A DNA stretch of 64,000 bases from Unio delphinus. Lineage: Eukaryota > Mollusca > Bivalvia > Unionida > Unionidae. Position 1 is the stretch's first letter. Every line of letters starts with the position of its first letter. The notes beneath the pieces were generated by a model, which had not been told where the DNA came from, did not search any database, and worked only from the letters and a program-made list of their open reading frames with translations. The position numbers and the translations under genes were made by a program. Of the stretch, positions 41,501 to 47,477 are shown piece after piece. Where the stretch lies: the NCBI GenBank assembly GCA_029339505.1, contig JAQISU010000097.1:5117001-5181000 (forward strand), read 5' to 3'.

Positions 41501-44500
41501 CATGTGTCCTCAGTGATTAAGTTATACTCACCATTCAGTGTTCATGGAGACATAATGACACATGTCGTCAGTGATCAACTGATACTCACCATTCAGTGTC
41601 CATGGAGATGTGAAGACACACGTCCTCAGTGATCAAGTTATACTCACCATTCAGTGTTCATGGAGACATGAAGACATGTGTCCTCAGTGATTAAGTTATA
41701 CTCACCATTCAGTGTTCATGGAGACATAATGACACATGTCGTCAGTGATCAACTGATACTCACCATTCAGTGTCCATGGAGATGTGAAGACACACGTCCT
41801 CAGTGATCAAGTTATACTCACCATTCAGTGTTCATGGAGACGTGAAGACACATGTCCTCAGTGATTAAGTTATACTCACCATTCAGTGTTCCTGGAGGCA
41901 TGAAGATGGTAAGGTTTGTGTCCTCCGAGCTGAAGTCTTGTTTGAAAATGTAATTTGTAGGAGAGGGAGTCATCTTGTAACTGAAATCATTCAAATCACC
42001 ATCTTTACTTCAAGAATTTTTCAGTCAACTTAACCGATTTACATTGCTGTCCTTTTAGCTTGTAAATATTGAATGTTTTAACAAAGAAACAAACACGACA
42101 GCTGACTTAATTAAATGAAACATCCAGCATGCCACATGTTTAAAATTCTGACAATATGGACAGGATATACATGTCAAGTCAGTATAAAATATATACACAT
42201 TTATAATAGGTCTCTTTTAAAATGTATGCCAAATTCAAATTATTCTAGACCACTGGTTCTGGATTAATTTCTAGGGCACAAGACTATGACTATGTTAATT
42301 CTGAAAGATCATTGTAAATACTTATAAATATGCATCACAACACGTACCAGCATAATATTATTATGCCATTATTGTTTCTGTTATCAAAGATAACATAATT
42401 TTTTGTTGTTGAGAAAAGCCAACATATTTGTTTTGTTAAGAGAAGCCAACTTTTAAACTTTTTGTTTTTTGCTGTCCTGTCAGTAATCTACAAATGCTAT
42501 GGTTTCATTGCAAATAACTGCAAAATGTCTGCTCACCCTTGAGCAAACTTCCATGTGTCAATTTGTGAATTTGTTAAGTTCAATACAGACTCTGGCTCAA
42601 GCTCTCCATAATATCTATGATGTTAAGCTTTACTTTATGAAATTGACCTTTCACTTGGTTCCCTTGCTATCCATGATGGCATTTCACTTGCTTCCCTTGC
42701 TATCCATGATGGCATTTCACTTGCTTCCCTTGCTATCCATGATGGCATTTCACTTGCTTCCCTTGCTATCCATGATGGCATTTCACTTGCTTCCCTTGCT
42801 ATCCATGATAGCATTTCACTTGCTTCCCTTGCTATCCATGATGACATTTCACTTGCTTCCCTTGCTATCCATGATGGCATTTCACTTGCTTCCCTTGCTA
42901 TCTATGATGGCATTTCACTTGCTTCCCTTGCTATCCATGATGGCATTTCACTTGCTTCCCTTGCTATCTATGATGGCATTTCACTTGCTTCCCTTGCTAT
43001 CCATGATGGCATTTCACTTGCTTCCCTTGCTATCCATGATGGCATTTCACTTGCTTCCCTTGCTATCTATGATGGCATTTCACTTGCTTCCCTTGCTATC
43101 CATGATGGCATTTCACTTGCTTCCCTTGCTATCCATGATGGCATTTCACTTGCTTCCCTTGCTATCCATGATGGCATTTCACTTGCTTCCCTTGCTATCT
43201 ATGATGGCATTTCACTTGCTTCCCTTGCTATCTATGATGGCATTTCACTTACTTCCCTTGCTATCCATGATAGCATTTCACTTGCTTCCCTTGCTATCCA
43301 TGATAGCATTTCACTTGCTTCCCTTGCTATCCATGATCACAATTTTGCAGTTTAAGATAAACTACATCTAGCATTATATACATGTACTTTAAAGATTTTG
43401 CTTACAAAATAAAAGTTTTAAACTGGTCACTTGAAATAACTGTTGTGACAGTAACCACTAGATGCTACTTGGGCACAGTTTCCCTATTAATGTTTGCTTA
43501 TGTTGGTTATGGGTATAGCTTTTGATGGCTGGTGAATACCATAGAGCATATCAGTGATGATTACAATGAAACCAAATTAAAAGATATAACTGAAAGACAT
43601 TTAATTGGTATTTATTTCTTAAAGATTTCTCACTAAATATACAATGATTTACTGCCATTTTCAATGATATCAAGATATCATTATCAACAATTATCACGAT
43701 TTATCTGCCTATTATACTGTGTGCAAATAATGTTAGGATCTTTTTACTGTGGCATTTTTATAAATGAACAGAACAACTGTATATCATGCACTGAAAGACT
43801 TCCAATGAAAACCAAAGACAGTGAACCTTTTGATTCCAAAATGACCAATCAGATATCACATTATAATAGCAGAAATGGTGCACCTTATCCATGACTGGAG
43901 ATTATGAACACAAAAACCAGAGAAAAATGCAGAAAACTGACTATTCCATTGATCTGTCATGAAAATGTGCAATTCTCACATGACTGTAATTCCCCATTTT
44001 AGCTGTCCAAGAACACTGATCTTAAAAGTTTATGAATATAAACATCTTATTCACATAGCAACAAATGATTTCCAATGTTTGTCCCAGAATTTCACACATC
44101 TTGCAAGTATCTCATTAATTATGAAGTGTATGCTGACGGCTAATACACCTGAAACTTTGCTCACCTTGATTAAATCACAGGCTTGAGCTAAAATTTCAGG
44201 CAGATCAGATATCAGTAGGTACTTGTACATGTCAGAAGCACTAAAATTATTCATCCTCACTGTTTAACACATTATTAACACATTATTAACAGAAGTAATG
44301 AATCCTCATTATTCAACCAAACCAAAAGCAGTCCACTATGAAAAACAAATATAAAAGCAGTCCACAATGAAAAACAAATATAAAAGCAGTCCACAATGAA
44401 AAACAAATATAAAAGCAGTCCACAATGAAAAACAAATATAAAAGCAGTCCACAATGAAAACAAATATAAAAGCAGTCCACAATGAAAAACAAATATAAAA

Positions 44501-47431
44501 GCAGTCCACAATGAAAAACAAATATAAAAGCAGTCCACAATGAAAAACAAATATAAAAGCAGTCCACAATGAAAAACAAATATAAAAGCAGTCCACAATG
44601 AAAAACAAATATAAAAGCAGTCCACAATGACAAACAAAAACATAATTTATATTGGACACTACATGAGACAAATTAGGGGAGGTAAATACTGCAACCATTC
44701 TAAAATATCAGTGACTTATTGAAAGGATGCCTATTTGAAAGAAGCAACACTGTGAACCAAGCAAGAAGGCAAGCAATATTTAATAAATACCTGATTAAAA
44801 CAGAAACCGGGAAGAGTCGTCCTTCCTGAATAGGATAGAGTTCAATCAGCAAATGAAGGGACTGAACCAGATTGGTCTTGCTAACGTTAAACTGGTGCAT
44901 GTTCATCTGCCATTTTCTTAGCACCTGCTCTGGTATTGTCTGCACCTGAAATGATGCAGAGTAAAATCTGAAGTCTTGTCCCTGTGGTCTTGTACAAAAA
45001 TGATGCCATGAAAAACACTAGCTCTCACAGGAATATGTACTGATATGTATGAACAAGGTTTAATGGGCACATCAGTACAATAAAGTCAATGCAGTTCCAA
45101 GGAATAGCTAGGTAGGCTACAAGGGACTGAGACTGCTCACTTGGGTAACTAACAAAACTCATCTTGTAAACTACACATTTAACAAATGGAGGGGCAAGAC
45201 CATGAGATCACCACATTTAAACTATGGAGGGCAAAGACCAAGAGATCATCACATTTAAACTGGAAGGCGAAGACCAAGAGATCATCACATTTAAACTGTG
45301 GAGGGCGAAGACCAAGAGATTATCACATTTAAACTGTGGAGGGGTAAATCCAAAGAGATCACTAGAATTAGACTATGGTGGAGCAAGACTAAGAGATCAT
45401 CACATTTAAAATGTGGAAGGGTAAGACCAAGAGATCACCACATTTAAAATATGGAGGGTTAAGTCCAAGAGATCACCACATTTAAACTATGGAGGGGTAA
45501 GACCAAGAGATCATCACATTTAAAATGTAGAGGGCGAAGACCAAGAGATCACCACATTTAAAATATGGAGGGGCAAGTCCAAGAGATCACCACATTTAAA
45601 CTGTGATGGGGTAAGACCAAGAGATCAAATTTAAAGTATGAAGTGGTAAGACCAAGAGATCACCAGATTTAAACTATGGTGGGGCAAGACCATGAGATCA
45701 CCACATCATTATACAGTAAATACCAACCGATTACCAAGCTGTGGTGGGTTAGTGGCTAGTGTCACAGACTCACAATTACAAGGGTGCTGGTTCAAATCCT
45801 ACCATCAGATCAGACAGGAATGTGGGAACGCAAAGCATAGAAGTCAATCTAGGCTGATATGATATTCAGAGGAATAGAAAACTACACCCTTCTGGCTATG
45901 GGTCTGATCATGATAGAGTTCAAACCTACACCCTTCTGGCTATGGGCCTGATCATGATAGAGTTCAAACCTACACCCTTCTGGCTATGGGTCTGATAATG
46001 ATAGAATTCAAACCTACACCCTTCTGGCCATGGGCCTGATCATGATAGGAATGAAATTTGAACCCTTCTGGCCATGGGCCTAATTTCTTAATCAATAAAC
46101 CACTCTAGTTCCTTAAGGGATCTTTTTATTTGTGATAGAAAACTATCCATTATTCTTGGATAAAAATATGAAATGAGAATAAATTTGGGCAGTAAATTGC
46201 TGCAATAGGAAAATTTACTTAATTTTGGAGTGGCATTAGGGCGATTATCCCATTAAAGGCTGGACCTAGCTAACCTTGCTTTAGTTATTATATAATTAGG
46301 AATATCATGGTTTTCTTATTTTCCTGTCATCTTGAATTCTCATAAATTTAAACAGTAATTTCCACTGTGATCAAAAACTCTCTCCAGGATACACCTATAC
46401 TTGTAGAGATACGGTGATGTCCAGACTGGAATCGAAAACTCTCCATAGTATTTACCTATTCTGACTGCCAATAAACTGAATCAATTCCAATAGAAAGTGT
46501 ACAACTTCCTCAGGCAATCACTAATTAAATGTCTACAACAGATGCCATAATTGGCAATGGTCTATACATTACATAACACTTATATGACAGTGTCAATTAA
46601 GTTCACTGATAGTGTGTAGAGATTAATTTCAATTAGTAGACATCTTGTCCACTACTTTATCAGTAGAGATTTTATGAGAATTAAAGAATTAATGAGAATT
46701 AAATTAAAATCACAGTATATTAATATAATGTTATCCCTCACATTAATATACTATTGCCACTCACATTAATATACTGTTATGACTCACCTTAATATACTGT
46801 TGCCACTCACATTAATATACTGTTGCCACTCACATATACTTTAGTCACTCACCTTAATATACTGTTATCACTCAACTTAATATACTATCACTCACCTTAA
46901 TATACTGTTGCCACTCACATTAATATACTGTTGCCACTCACATATACTGTAGTCACTCACCTTAATATACTGTTATCACTCAACTTAATATACTGTTATC
47001 ACTCACCTTAATATACTGTTGCCACTCACATTAATATACTGTTGCCACTCACATTAATATACTGTAGTCACTCACCTTAATATACTGCTGCCACTCACAT
47101 TAATATAATATTTCCACTCACATTAATATACTGTTGCCACTCACATTAATATACTGTTGCCACTCACATTAATATACTGTTGCCACTCACATTAATATAC
47201 TGTAGTCACTCACCTTAATATACTGCTGCCACTCACATTAATATAATGTTTCCACTCACATTAATATACTGTTGCCACTCACACTAATATAATGTTGCCA
47301 CTCACATTAACATACTGTAGTCACTCACACTAATATAATGTTGCCACTCACATTAATATACTGTTGACAAAGCACCTCAATCTAGCCAAAAATGTTTATT
47401 AGCTGAGGGAGAAATGAATTACTGACTTGAA

Positions 47432-47477
<46 letters not shown>

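Noticed and set aside
42499..43371. 290-codon plus-strand gene
   Set aside because: Nearly all of it is the 33-bp array; flanks show no coding character.
44275..44698. Phe/Leu-rich minus-strand proteins
   Set aside because: Three frames are open through a 29-bp array; repeat artefact.
45735..45810. Functional tRNA gene
   Set aside because: Only box-like motifs; no full cloverleaf could be drawn.
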